The position numbers and the translations under genes are program-made. The notes beneath the pieces are model-generated. The model was not told the origin of the DNA, searched no databases, and saw nothing but the letters and a program-made list of their open reading frames with translations. Shown here in pieces: positions 47,888 to 55,486 of a stretch of DNA of 64,000 nt (positions are counted from its first letter, which is position 1; each line of letters opens with the position of its first letter). This stretch comes from CAVVJA01 sp963801715 (GTDB taxonomy: Bacteria > Actinomycetota > Actinomycetes > Mycobacteriales > Jatrophihabitantaceae): contig CAWDGB010000013.1 of NCBI GenBank assembly GCA_963801715.1, positions 61,105-125,104 on the forward strand, given 5' to 3'.

Positions 47888-48820
47888 ATGGCGAAGGTTC
47901 GTCCCATGCATTGGCTCGCCGCGCAGGCATCAGCCGGCATCAAGGATTTGCCGCGTAACGGCGCGTGGATGCTGTCCAGGGCTGTAGGTTCGTCAGGCTC
48001 GGCGAACGGCGCAGCTACGGATGCGGCCCGTCGCGTCTCGGCCGCGGTGGTTGATGCGCTGCCCGGAGCGCACGACTCGGTCGAGGTACGTCTAAAGCGA
48101 GCCGAGGCGGCTGTGACCAAGGCCAAGCAGGCCGAGCAGGAGGCCTTAGCGGAGGCCCGCACCGCCGACAGCCTTGCCCAGGCCGCAAAGGACGTCGCAG
48201 AACAGAGCCGACAACGCCTGCGTGAGGCGACCCGTGAGGGCAAACAAGAGATCGAACGGCGAACGCAGGAAGCCCGCCGCAATCTGGAGCAGCAGGTCGA
48301 ACAGGAGCGCGAGCAGGCGAGCCAAGATATCGCCGATCGGCTCGAGAAGGTGACGGCAGAAGTCCAGTCGCGCATTGATGAGTCGCGTCAGGCGGCCGAA
48401 GAGGCGGCACAGCGTGCCAAAGAGCGGATCGCTGAGGCCCACAAACAGATGGCCGCCGCGCGAACGCTGGCCGCCGAGGCTACAAGGGCGGCCCAAGAGG
48501 CCGCGGAGCAGGCACACCAGCAGGCCACGGCGGTCGCCGAACAGGCCGACCAGAACGCCGGTACCGCCGATCGGTTACTGGCGGATGCCCGCGGCACGGA
48601 GGAGTTGCTGGCGGACGAGACGGCCCGCGCCGTCCAGGCGGAGCGCGAGTATGAGGTGCCGGAACGGTTGAACGAGCATACAAAAGCCGAATTGCTCGAC
48701 ATTGCACATCCGTTAGAGATTCAAGGTGCGGCGCGGATGACGAAAGACCAGCTCGTCCGCTCGATTCAGAGGGCGTCACGCGCAAAGGCGCGAACCCGAG
48801 CAGCGATCGATGGGAGTTGA
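47888..48820 (+). CDS. Coiled-coil stress protein with Rho_N/SAP-like C-terminal motif
   Basis: ATG 47888 (AAAGGATC upstream). The 310-residue product begins with a short head (HWLAAQASAGIKDLPRNGAW), continues as about 200 residues of Ala/Glu/Arg/Gln heptads forming a long coiled coil, and ends with ERLNEHTKAELLDIAHPLEI ... RMTKDQLVRSIQRA, a Rho N-terminal/SAP-like small helical motif that often binds nucleic acid. The combination suggests a DNA- or RNA-tethered filament or spacer. First gene of a probable three-gene operon; the next start is 7 bases after its stop. Confidence 0.75.
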   Translation: MAKVRPMHWLAAQASAGIKDLPRNGAWMLSRAVGSSGSANGAATDAARRVSAAVVDALPGAHDSVEVRLKRAEAAVTKAKQAEQEALAEARTADSLAQAAKDVAEQSRQRLREATREGKQEIERRTQEARRNLEQQVEQEREQASQDIADRLEKVTAEVQSRIDESRQAAEEAAQRAKERIAEAHKQMAAARTLAAEATRAAQEAAEQAHQQATAVAEQADQNAGTADRLLADARGTEELLADETARAVQAEREYEVPERLNEHTKAELLDIAHPLEIQGAARMTKDQLVRSIQRASRAKARTRAAIDGS

Positions 48821-48826
48821 TCAACG

Positions 48827-48997
48827 ATGAGCTTATTTCGCCGAAAGAAGAAGTGGCAACGTGTGGTTGAAAAGTTGGCTGCCGAGGCGGCAGACAGTCC
48901 AGTGTTGAAGACCGGCGCCCGCACACTTGCGGGCTTAATGACGTTGACCGCGGCGAGTGCAGCTGTGTCGTCGGTGCGCCGGAAAAGTCAATCGTGA
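48827..48997 (+). CDS. Small protein (56 aa) with one hydrophobic segment
   Basis: ATG 48827 lies 7 bases after the coiled-coil stop. The product starts MSLFRRKKKWQRVVEKLA, basic, then has a weakly hydrophobic stretch (TLAGLMTLTAASAAVSSV) and ends RRKSQS. Its stop overlaps the start of the next gene by GTGA (48994-48997), so translation is coupled. No family recognised; the arrangement supports it as real. Confidence 0.65.
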   Translation: MSLFRRKKKWQRVVEKLAAEAADSPVLKTGARTLAGLMTLTAASAAVSSVRRKSQS

Positions 48998-49212
48998 AAC
49001 TGCGTAGCCTGGCGATCTTCGGCGTCGGATACGTCCTCGGCACGAGAGCAGGGCGTGAGCGTTATGAGCAAGTCATTGCGGCTGCACAGCGCGCGTCGAA
49101 GCGGCTGGAAGACTACAGCGGCACGCTCGGAACCATCAGCGGGAAGATCGACAGCTTCAGCGGAAGAGTGGACGAGTTCAAGGCCAGACTTAGGGACTAC
49201 AGCGGCGGATAA
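48994..49212 (+). CDS. YtxH-like small membrane-associated protein
   Basis: GTG 48994. The 72-residue product begins LAIFGVGYVLGTRAGRERYEQ, the YtxH-type motif (one short membrane or amphipathic helix with GYVxGTRAGRExYE), followed by a helical tail. It is the third gene of the operon starting at 47888. YtxH-type proteins are general-stress proteins anchored at the membrane. Confidence 0.8.
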   Translation: MKLRSLAIFGVGYVLGTRAGRERYEQVIAAAQRASKRLEDYSGTLGTISGKIDSFSGRVDEFKARLRDYSGG

Positions 49213-49234
49213 CCCGTACGGAACGGGCGCGGTT

Positions 49235-49507
49235 GTCATTGCTCGTCGCAACGCTCACGAGAGTCTGTCGGGCGGGGTCGTGGTCGAAGCATCGGTGGTT
49301 GGACGGCTACTCGGTCTGAAGCTGCTGCGCGTCAAAGCGCACGTCACTTTGATGCCTGCTTATCTCGACCCGATCACCTATGTCACTCCCCGCGCGACAC
49401 CGCCACGAGCCGACCAACCGACAGGGGGCGGCAGCCTCAGCGATGCAGTCAACCTGCTAGCCCAAGCATCACGAACCATGCGCGAGGCAAACCGCATCAC
49501 CTTCTGA
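49235..49507 (+). CDS. Possible truncated gas-vesicle GvpA/GvpJ-like protein
   Basis: A frame directly after the YtxH gene reads ESLSGGVVVEASVVGRLLGL, then LLRVKAHVTLMPAYLDPI. The spacing of residues resembles gas-vesicle shell proteins (KGVVVDAxVRVSLVGIELL and a following VEARVVIAxVDTYL). The usual N-terminal helix is degenerate and no ATG/GTG with a ribosome site is present near 49235. It may be a remnant; no other gas-vesicle gene is in the window. Confidence 0.3.
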   Translation, partial: VIARRNAHESLSGGVVVEASVVGRLLGLKLLRVKAHVTLMPAYLDPITYVTPRATPPRADQPTGGGSLSDAVNLLAQASRTMREANRITF

Positions 49508-49849
49508 CCTCACTGCCACGGACTACGAGGGTCTATGTCGCCAACGCCTACACCCGCTAGCCCGGTTGTCACGCGCCGATTCCTCACGTTCGCCAAGTCG
49601 CTCGCGCACTGGACGAGCAAGGCGACGGCATCCACGTCCGTGCGGCACAGCGCGCCGGTCGTGGTGTTCGGCCTCGCAGGGGTTCGGACTACGACGCTGG
49701 TGTCGTGCGATCCCTCGCCGTCGGTGAACGACCGCGTCGTGGTGGCGAGTAGCGTTGCGTTCAGCTGCCCGATGAGCCGATTGGTCGGGCACCGGTCAGC
49801 GTCAGGGTCGGCTTATTGCGCTGGCACGGCGGCAGGGTCGGGCGGTATG
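49508..49849. other. Intergenic region, nothing recognised
   Basis: About 340 bases. Frames on both strands lack recognisable features. It leads into the GAF-like remnant and could hold its decayed front part. Confidence 0.4.
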
Positions 49850-50100
49850 CCGAATGAGTCGGCGGGACCGACGATCGTCAGGACGCGGGCCGCGTGTGGG
49901 TTGGAGGAGGAGGTCCGGCGGGCATCCGGGTCCCGGTCGGCACCGGATTCGCAGGCAGCATCGCGAGACGCAAGTGCCCGGTCGTACTCGATCGAGTGGA
50001 TTCGACCACCGTGGCGAATCCGATCCTGTGGGAGAAGGGCATCCAGAAGATGCTCGGCGTCCCGTTGCTGAGCGCGAGGTGGCGCAGCAGCCGCCACAAA
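49850..50100 (+). pseudogene. GAF-domain remnant of a sensor kinase or phosphatase
   Basis: Two plus frames join to ACGLEEEVRRGIRVPVGTGF, then AGSIARRKCPVVLDRVDS and NPILWEKGIQKMLGVPLL, the typical GAF pattern of actinobacterial SpoIIE-type phosphatases and histidine kinases (VPVGxGFAGRIAxxxxPVxLDDV ... LREKGIRSLLGVPLL). A frameshift lies near 49915. The rest of the protein is missing; the frame then runs into a heptanucleotide repeat. Confidence 0.5.
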
Positions 50101-50146
50101 GGACCCAACCCCCGCACGCCGCCAAAACCCAGAATTCCCCTGCCAG

Positions 50147-50202
50147 CAAAGCGCAAAGCGCAAAGCGCAAAGCGCAAAGCGCAAAGCGCAAAGCGCAAAG
50201 CG
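50147..50202 (+). repeat. Perfect heptanucleotide repeat, CAAAGCG x 8
   Basis: CAAAGCG is repeated eight times without error from 50147 to 50202. Because 7 is not a multiple of 3, every frame yields a repeating seven-residue peptide. It lies just after the GAF remnant. It was probably made by replication slippage and may vary between strains. Confidence 0.95.
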
Positions 50203-50654
50203 CACCCAACGCCAGAGCTCCCAAGCGATCAAGGCGCAGAGCTCGTGCCTGGCTAAGGCTCAAGCCCCCATGCCGGCAAGAGGACTCAGTCCGCGTGTGC
50301 GGCTACGGCACGACGGGGCGGAGCCAGACCGGCACAGGGTTCATGTTCATCGGGCATTCGATCAAGCGCCGGGTCGTCCACGCATCACACGCGGGCCACG
50401 AGAAGGCTCAGTGATCGTTCCCATCCTGGTTAGATTTACGATTTTTCCTCGTATGGCCGCCCGGTCTTCCCGAGGAACATGAGGACTCTGCAGACTCGCT
50501 TGCGCCTGGCGTGCTCTGATCAGCGTGACGGCGATTCGATTCCCTGGCACAAACGCTTGACCCACAGGTACCAGCTACGCCCGGGTCACGACGGCGACTT
50601 CGGGTTGAGGCCTCGGGCCGATTGCCGGTTCGCAACAGCAGCCGATGGTGCCAA
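50203..50654. other. Gene-poor region, nothing recognised
   Basis: About 450 bases between the heptanucleotide repeat and the duplicated decayed segment. No supported gene on either strand. Confidence 0.45.
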
Positions 50655-50780
50655 GTAGAATGGTCATCGGGATGAAGATGCCCTGCTTGCCCGGTACCGG
50701 CCGACGCGCCACCGCTGCCGCGACCAGCCGACGACGATGGCACAACAGTCAAACCGATCGAGCGTTGTAGATGTACCTTT
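50655..50780 (-). pseudogene. GlsB/YeaQ-like fragment, duplicate of 58827-59010
   Basis: The minus strand reads LVAAAVARRPVPGKQGIFIP, then MTILLGTIG, before turning into unrelated residues. This is the middle of a GlsB/YeaQ/YmgE (transglycosylase-associated) small membrane protein and is nearly the same as the fuller copy at 58827-59010. The C-terminal membrane segment is lost. Confidence 0.55.
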
Positions 50781-50899
50781 CCGAGTCCAACGAACGTCTC
50801 TGTGTCGCCACGCCAGGTAGGAGTGCCTGCAAGTCAGCGTTCAGTGCGCTGCGCCGGCGAGTTCGCCGAGCTGGTCGGCTTGGCGCCGCTTGCGCGTTC

Positions 50900-51200
50900 G
50901 CCCGCTGCCGTCACGGTAACGCGGCTTCGAAATCGCAGGTCGCTTTGCGCGGGGCGTGCTGCTCACGCGCCTGGGTGCTCTCCTTGAGGTCGGCCCCGAC
51001 GCTCGCCAGCTTGCGCTTAGCGGGGCCGTGGGGGCCGCCAGCTCGCCGATAGTGGCCTGTGTTCGGGCCTTGCTGGCGGCTGTCCGATTGCCGCCCGCCT
51101 CCGCTGGGCCTGCTTCCGTGTCTGCCCGAACCCGACCGGCAGCTCGATGTCGGGGAACCAGAAGTGGTTCTGCACGATCTCGCCAGCAATATCAAGTATG
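50900..51200 (-). pseudogene. Decayed coiled-coil protein, duplicate of 59090-59455
   Basis: The minus strand shares blocks such as KRKLASVGADLKESTQAREQ and, at the DNA level, GCCGCCAGCAAGGCCCG with the segment at 59200-59370. Frames change several times. With the GlsB fragment beside it, this makes a duplicated two-gene segment in which both copies have decayed. Confidence 0.5.
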
Positions 51201-51265
51201 TCGCGAGACACGCGTCAACCATGTTGTGGATCACACACTTCGGGAGCGCCATTTTCGCGCTGAGA

Positions 51266-51291
51266 GTTTGCGCGCCGCGATCGGTGGGTAT
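51266..51291 (+). promoter_or_regulatory. Sigma-B/F-like promoter before the 51411-53094 operon
   Basis: GTTTGC (51266-51271), 14 bases, GGGTAT (51286-51291), 119 bases before the first start. Boxes and spacer match the sites at 46807, 47530 and 47774. Confidence 0.55.
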
Positions 51292-51410
51292 ACGGACTTC
51301 GTCGTAGACGTCACGTTGAGATCGCAGCGGCCGTCGGCACATCCAGCAGGCAGCCCCGCGTCCCAGACGTGGCACGCTGATCTGCTCCTATGCGAGAGCA
51401 GATGATCGAC

Positions 51411-52085
51411 ATGACAACAAATGTTCCCACCACCCATTCAGGAGTCGCACCCCGTCCGGGCGGCCAACCCACCGATACACGCAGCACGGTTGATGCCGCC
51501 AAAGATCAGGCGGCCTCGGTTGGACACGGTGCGGCGGATGCCGGCCAGCACGTCGTCGGTGTCGCGAAAGACCAAGCTCAGTCCGTGGTCGCCGAAGCCG
51601 GTAGCCAAGCCGCAGACTTGCTTCATCAAGCGCGCCGCGAGTTGACCGACCAGGCCAACGCGCAGCAGCAGCGCGTCGCGCGCGGTCTGCATGCACTCGG
51701 CGATGAGTTGCAGTCGATGGCCCAGCGCTCCGAACGGCCAGGAGTTGCCACCGATCTGGCCCGGCAGGCCTCCAGCAAGTCTCACGACATCGCGTCCTGG
51801 CTAGATTCGCGCGAACCTGGAAACCTCGTGCAGGAGCTACAGGCTTTTGCCCGGCAACGGCCAGGCACCTTCCTGCTCGTCGCTGCCGGTGCCGGTTTGC
51901 TCGCCGGACGGCTCACCCGTGGTGTCAAGGACGCGTCGAGCACCGACAGCTCCGGCTCTGCCCATCGTGCCATGGGCGAGACCAGTCCGAATGTCACCGG
52001 CCCCGCCGCCCCGGGCCTAACGCCTGAGCTGGTCGCCCCCCCGCAGCGGGCCCCCGAATACGGGTTGGGCGGGGACGGGCTGTGA
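51411..52085 (+). CDS. Membrane-anchored helical protein, first of holin-like/DUF3618 operon
   Basis: ATG 51411 (other in-frame ATGs at 51390 and 51402). The 224-residue protein has a polar head, Ala/Gln/Asp-rich helical repeats (AKDQAASVGHGAADAGQHV, VAKDQAQSVVAEAGSQAADL), then RQRPGTFLLVAAGAGLLAGRL, one membrane helix with the GxxAGxxxG pattern seen in actinobacterial envelope proteins, and a Pro-rich tail. Its stop overlaps the next start (GTGA). Usual companions are the holin-like and DUF3618 proteins that follow. Function unknown; probably a stress-induced membrane-shaping complex. Confidence 0.8.
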   Translation: MTTNVPTTHSGVAPRPGGQPTDTRSTVDAAKDQAASVGHGAADAGQHVVGVAKDQAQSVVAEAGSQAADLLHQARRELTDQANAQQQRVARGLHALGDELQSMAQRSERPGVATDLARQASSKSHDIASWLDSREPGNLVQELQAFARQRPGTFLLVAAGAGLLAGRLTRGVKDASSTDSSGSAHRAMGETSPNVTGPAAPGLTPELVAPPQRAPEYGLGGDGL

Positions 52086-52525
52086 GCACAAGCTACAACG
52101 GTCCCCCACCTGACACGGCCGACCCGCTCCTCACTGACTCCGATGCCCGCCCGTCGATCGGCGAGCTGCTCGCTGACGTCAGTCAGGACGTCACCACCCT
52201 GCTACGCCAAGAGGTTGAACTCGCTAAGGCCGAAGTCCGCCAGTCGGCCACTCGCGCCGCCAAGGGTGCGGGGATGTTCGCCGGTGCCGGTGTGTCTGGG
52301 CACATGGCGCTGGTGTTCGTGTCTATCGCAGTGTGGTGGGGTCTGGGCAATTCCATCGGACATGGGTGGTCAGCCATCGTCGTGGCAGCCATCTGGCTGG
52401 TCATCGGTGCCGTGCTCGCGGCCGTCGGCCGGGGCGAGATGAAAGCAATTAAAGGGGTTCCCCTGACGGCGGACACGGTGAAGAAGATTCCCAACGCGGT
52501 CAAAGGCAACGAGGAGACATCATGA
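52082..52525 (+). CDS. Phage-holin-like membrane protein (superfamily III / Actinobacterial holin-X)
   Basis: GTG 52082. The 147-residue protein has a soluble head (SIGELLADVSQDVTTLLRQEVELAKAEV) and two membrane helices (GVSGHMALVFVSIAVWWGL and AIVVAAIWLVIGAVLAAVGRG), typical of Phage_holin_3_6 proteins that are chromosomal in actinomycetes and not part of a phage. It is coupled to both neighbours by start/stop overlaps. Confidence 0.9.
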   Translation: MSTSYNGPPPDTADPLLTDSDARPSIGELLADVSQDVTTLLRQEVELAKAEVRQSATRAAKGAGMFAGAGVSGHMALVFVSIAVWWGLGNSIGHGWSAIVVAAIWLVIGAVLAAVGRGEMKAIKGVPLTADTVKKIPNAVKGNEETS

Positions 52526-53094
52526 GCAACGATCCCGACCAGATCCGCGAACAGATCGAACGCACTCGAGCGGACCTAAGCAGCAACGTCAATACACTGG
52601 CCGACACGGTCAACCCCGCGCACGCTGCCAAGCGGCAGGTCAGCAAGGTCAAGGGCGCGGTCTTCGGCGTCAAGGACACGGTGATGGGCTCGGCCTCAGA
52701 CGCCGGAGACAAGCTCAGCTCAGCGCACTCGTCAGTCAGTGACGCTGTGTCTGAGGCCCCGGATCAGCTACGTTCCCGTACCGCGGGTAACCCGCTGGCC
52801 GCGGGGTTGATCGCTTTCGGTATCGGCTGGCTGGCCGGTTCGCTGCTGCCCGCATCGGCCGCCGAACAGCAGGCGGCGAACAAGGTCAAGGACGTGGCCG
52901 CTCCCGTGCTAGGCGACGCCGCGACCGACGCAGCCAAGCACCTCAAGCAACCAGCCCAGCAGGCCACGGAGTCAGTGAAGGACACCGCGGTCGAGGCCGC
53001 GGCAACGATCAAGGACGAAGGGGCATCCGCGGCTCACGACGTCAAGGAGCAGGCCCAGGACGCCGCCGACACAGTGCAACACCAGCGCAGCTGA
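52522..53094 (+). CDS. DUF3618 protein
   Basis: ATG 52522 overlaps the stop of the holin-like gene. The 190-residue product begins with the DUF3618 signature (DQIREQIERTRADLSSNVNTL), has AAGLIAFGIGWLAGSLLP as its single membrane segment and a long Ala/Lys/Asp helical tail like LEA-type proteins. It completes the three-gene operon. A hairpin region downstream separates it from the convergent hemerythrin gene. Confidence 0.9.
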   Translation: MSNDPDQIREQIERTRADLSSNVNTLADTVNPAHAAKRQVSKVKGAVFGVKDTVMGSASDAGDKLSSAHSSVSDAVSEAPDQLRSRTAGNPLAAGLIAFGIGWLAGSLLPASAAEQQAANKVKDVAAPVLGDAATDAAKHLKQPAQQATESVKDTAVEAAATIKDEGASAAHDVKEQAQDAADTVQHQRS

Positions 53095-53101
53095 GCTACC
53101 G

Positions 53102-53214
53102 CCGAAGCGAGAGGGACCGCCGCGAGCCAACCCACCGCGATCCGTCCGTCAGGAGCGAGGGTCTGGCAACTCGCCAGCGGCGGTCCCGCTGCTTCGGTCT
53201 GGTGCTACCAGACC
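53102..53214. terminator. Two stem-loops between convergent genes
   Basis: CCGAAGC...GGGACCGCCGC (53102-53123) pairs with GCGGCGGTCCC...GCTTCGG (53177-53197), about 18 of 21 positions. GGTCTGGT and ACCAGACC (53196-53214) form a perfect 8-bp hairpin with loop GCT. The location between DUF3618 (plus) and hemerythrin (minus) suggests bidirectional termination. Confidence 0.5.
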
Positions 53215-53235
53215 GTCGTGTTGACCCCGGCGCGG

Positions 53236-53736
53236 CTATTTGAGGATGGCGTCAACCGTCTTTTTCAGTGCGGAGGGCTGCGCCGGCGAGCGCGGGGCCT
53301 TCTCCTTGGCAGCCAGTAGCTGCGTTCCGAGGTCGCTGAGCTGCTTGCGGCCGAGCCCGTCACGCACCTTCGGGAACCAGTCGGACTCCTCCTCATCGAT
53401 GTGATGGGTGACGTTCTCGATGAGGACGGTCGCTTTCGCGTCGAACCGCTCGGCTTCCGCACTCATTGCGTAGAGCTCCATGCACAGCAGGTCGGCGACA
53501 TGATGCTCCTCGTAGGACTCGAGGACATCGTCCTCGAGGTCGGGCAGCAGCCGGCGCACCTCGGGATACATGACCTCATTCTCGATATAGGTATGCACGG
53601 TCAGCAGCTCAATCATCTTCGCGACCAGATGACCCTTCTGCTTCGTCGCATTCTTTCCAGCGGCCTGAAAGTCGCGGAAAACTTTCTTGATCTCCTGGTG
53701 GTCCTGTTTGAGCAGAACAATCGCATCAGTGGACAC
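53236..53736 (-). CDS. Hemerythrin domain protein
   Basis: GTG 53736 follows GAAGGGGATGCT. The 166-residue product is a hemerythrin HHE-type four-helix protein: LLKQDHQEIKKVFRDF (first His), LTVHTYIENEVMYPEVR (His and Glu), EEHHVADLLCMEL and THHIDEEESDWFPKVR (further His/Glu ligands of the di-iron site). Such proteins bind oxygen or NO and occur in stress regulons. The C-terminus is short and Lys-rich. Confidence 0.9.
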   Translation of the reverse strand: MSTDAIVLLKQDHQEIKKVFRDFQAAGKNATKQKGHLVAKMIELLTVHTYIENEVMYPEVRRLLPDLEDDVLESYEEHHVADLLCMELYAMSAEAERFDAKATVLIENVTHHIDEEESDWFPKVRDGLGRKQLSDLGTQLLAAKEKAPRSPAQPSALKKTVDAILK

Positions 53737-53773
53737 AGCATCCCCTTCGTGGTGAGTAGTCCGTCGCCGGCGG

Positions 53774-54979
53774 CTAGCCGGTCGAGTTGTCACGCTTGGT
53801 CCGTGAGTTTCGTTTTGTCGCCGCGAGCTGGCCGAGCTGGTCAGCGCGTGCACGAGCGGAGTTCGCGGCAGTTTTGGTGGCACGGGCCTGGTCGAGCTTG
53901 GCGTTGGCGCCGCGCCGGGTCTGCTGCAATTTCACGTCGGTGACCGCGTCGGCCTTCTGAAGTCTTTGCTGGATGGCGCCGACTCGTTGCTTGGTCCGGG
54001 CAGCGGCTTGCTGCTTGCCGCGGGTGGCGTGCGCGCGGGCCTGGGCGGCGGCCCGTTGTTTGCCCTGACGTTCTCTTGCGTTAGCTTCATCGAGCCCATC
54101 CGCTAACCGTTGCCGCGCTTTCTCGCGCTTCACGGCAGCGCTGCGCTGGCCTGATTCAATCTCTTCAGCGGCCTGGTCACGGTACGCGGCGGCGTCGCGC
54201 TCGAGGGCGACCGCGCCGGCGAGTTTCGCGCTGCGGGCGATCCGGTCACTGCCCTGCTCGGCGACTGCGACGTCGCCAAGCAGGCGCCCGGCGAGCCGAT
54301 CGTAGGAGCCGAGCGCGCGGTCGAAGACCAACCTGGGCCCGGAGTCAGCCGGCAGGCGGCGCGCGACCTGCTCGTCGACAACCGCCAGCGGGAGACGGTA
54401 AAACTTGTAGGGGACTGCGAGCAATGTTCGAGCGTTCATGACCGTCCTCGGTTGGCTGGCTTCGGTGCGCAATTGCGCGGCCCGGCGTTCGGCCTCGGCG
54501 GCCTGGGCTTCGTGATCGTCGTGGCGCTGCTCGGCGCCACGTTCGACGCTGAGCGCCTCGGCGTCGAACCGGGCCGCGTCAGCCGCACTCGCGCGCGCGA
54601 CTGCGTCCGCCTCATCCTCGGCGCGGCGACGACCGGCCTGTTGCTGGTGTTGCGCCTGCGTTTCGGCGTCAGCCGTCGCCGCAGCCTCGGCGTCGACGAT
54701 GGCCTGCTCACGTTGACCCGCCGCGGCGTGCGCCCGACGCTTGTCCTCGGCCAGGTCGCCGGTGCGCTCGCGCAGCTCATCGAGCGCCTGCCCGGCGTCC
54801 GCGTTCGCGACGGCCTCGCGGCTGTTCGCGTCCTTGCGCGCCTGTGCCCCTGCCTGTTGCAGCTGACCCTCCGTCGCGAGCTCATCGTTTCCGCTCAGCG
54901 CACCGGCAACTTCTTTCGCCTTGCCCGCCATCGTGTCAAACAATCCCTTGCGGGCTTCTGCGGCCTTATCACTACTCAC
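53774..54979 (-). CDS. CsbD-like domain fused to a long coiled-coil protein
   Basis: GTG 54979 follows AGGGAGAACATT; the longer open frame to 55138 is unsupported. The 401-residue product begins like a CsbD protein (FDTMAGKAKEVAGALSGNDE, then LATEGQLQQAGAQA). About 130 residues of Ala/Glu/Arg coil follow, then a distinct middle region (TLLAVPYKFYRLPLAVVDEQ ... ADSGPRLVFDRALGSYDRLAG), and a second highly basic Ala/Arg/Gln/Lys coil to the end (stop at 53774). The basic tail could bind DNA or cell-wall polymers. Related fragments lie at 50900-51200 and 59090-59455. It is upstream of the hemerythrin gene on the same strand. Confidence 0.75.
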   Translation of the reverse strand: MSSDKAAEARKGLFDTMAGKAKEVAGALSGNDELATEGQLQQAGAQARKDANSREAVANADAGQALDELRERTGDLAEDKRRAHAAAGQREQAIVDAEAAATADAETQAQHQQQAGRRRAEDEADAVARASAADAARFDAEALSVERGAEQRHDDHEAQAAEAERRAAQLRTEASQPRTVMNARTLLAVPYKFYRLPLAVVDEQVARRLPADSGPRLVFDRALGSYDRLAGRLLGDVAVAEQGSDRIARSAKLAGAVALERDAAAYRDQAAEEIESGQRSAAVKREKARQRLADGLDEANARERQGKQRAAAQARAHATRGKQQAAARTKQRVGAIQQRLQKADAVTDVKLQQTRRGANAKLDQARATKTAANSARARADQLGQLAATKRNSRTKRDNSTG

Positions 54980-55147
54980 AATGTTCTCCCTGAATTTGGA
55001 TGTACTGGTTCCGGCCGACCAGAATCGCCGGACCGGGCGCGCCGCGATCGAACTCTGCTGGTGCGCGGCGGTGATGCACAGGCGGTGGAATTGGTGCCCG
55101 CGACGCAACAATCGGGTGCCCACGGCGTCGTACCTCAACGCCGGCGG

Positions 55148-55486
55148 TCACACCCGGCTGTTGCGCCCGGGTTGTTGGTCAGTCGGCGCGCGGGCGTTGT
55201 GGTGATCGCGGCTACCTGACTTGGCCAGGCCGCGGCTGCCGAGATAACCGATGGTCAGTAACACGATGTAGAACCAGGCCTTGTCGGCGCGGAAATAGTC
55301 GAGGTGGCCGCTGGTGTGCTTCACCAGCAGCGACGCCAACAGCACACCGAGCACGGCAACCACATAGATCACGAACTCGGTGGTCTTGAACGCCGACTTC
55401 GTCTCCGTGCTCAACCGACGTGGCGGTCGACCATGTTCGGCTCGCACCGCGGTAGCGGTGGCATCGGTCTGATGGGTAGCGGTCAT
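55148..55486 (-). CDS. Small predicted membrane protein (112 aa)
   Basis: ATG 55486 follows TAGGAGCAAC. A polar head (MTATHQTDATATAVRAEHG) precedes two membrane helices, TTEFVIYVVAVLGVLLASLL and AWFYIVLLTIGYLGSRGLAK, linked by a short VKHTSGHLDYFRAD loop. The pattern is common in actinobacterial stress islands, but I know no function. The C-terminus is polar. The gene diverges from the desaturase. Confidence 0.75.
   Translation of the reverse strand: MTATHQTDATATAVRAEHGRPPRRLSTETKSAFKTTEFVIYVVAVLGVLLASLLVKHTSGHLDYFRADKAWFYIVLLTIGYLGSRGLAKSGSRDHHNARAPTDQQPGRNSRV

Noticed and set aside
50147..50202. CRISPR or coding repeat protein
   Set aside because: Unit is 7 bases with no spacers; a slippage repeat. 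No intact protein includes it.
52082..52525. Prophage indicated by a holin
   Set aside because: No lysin, capsid, tail or phage integrase is near. This holin-like family is a normal chromosomal partner of DUF3618 proteins in actinomycetes.
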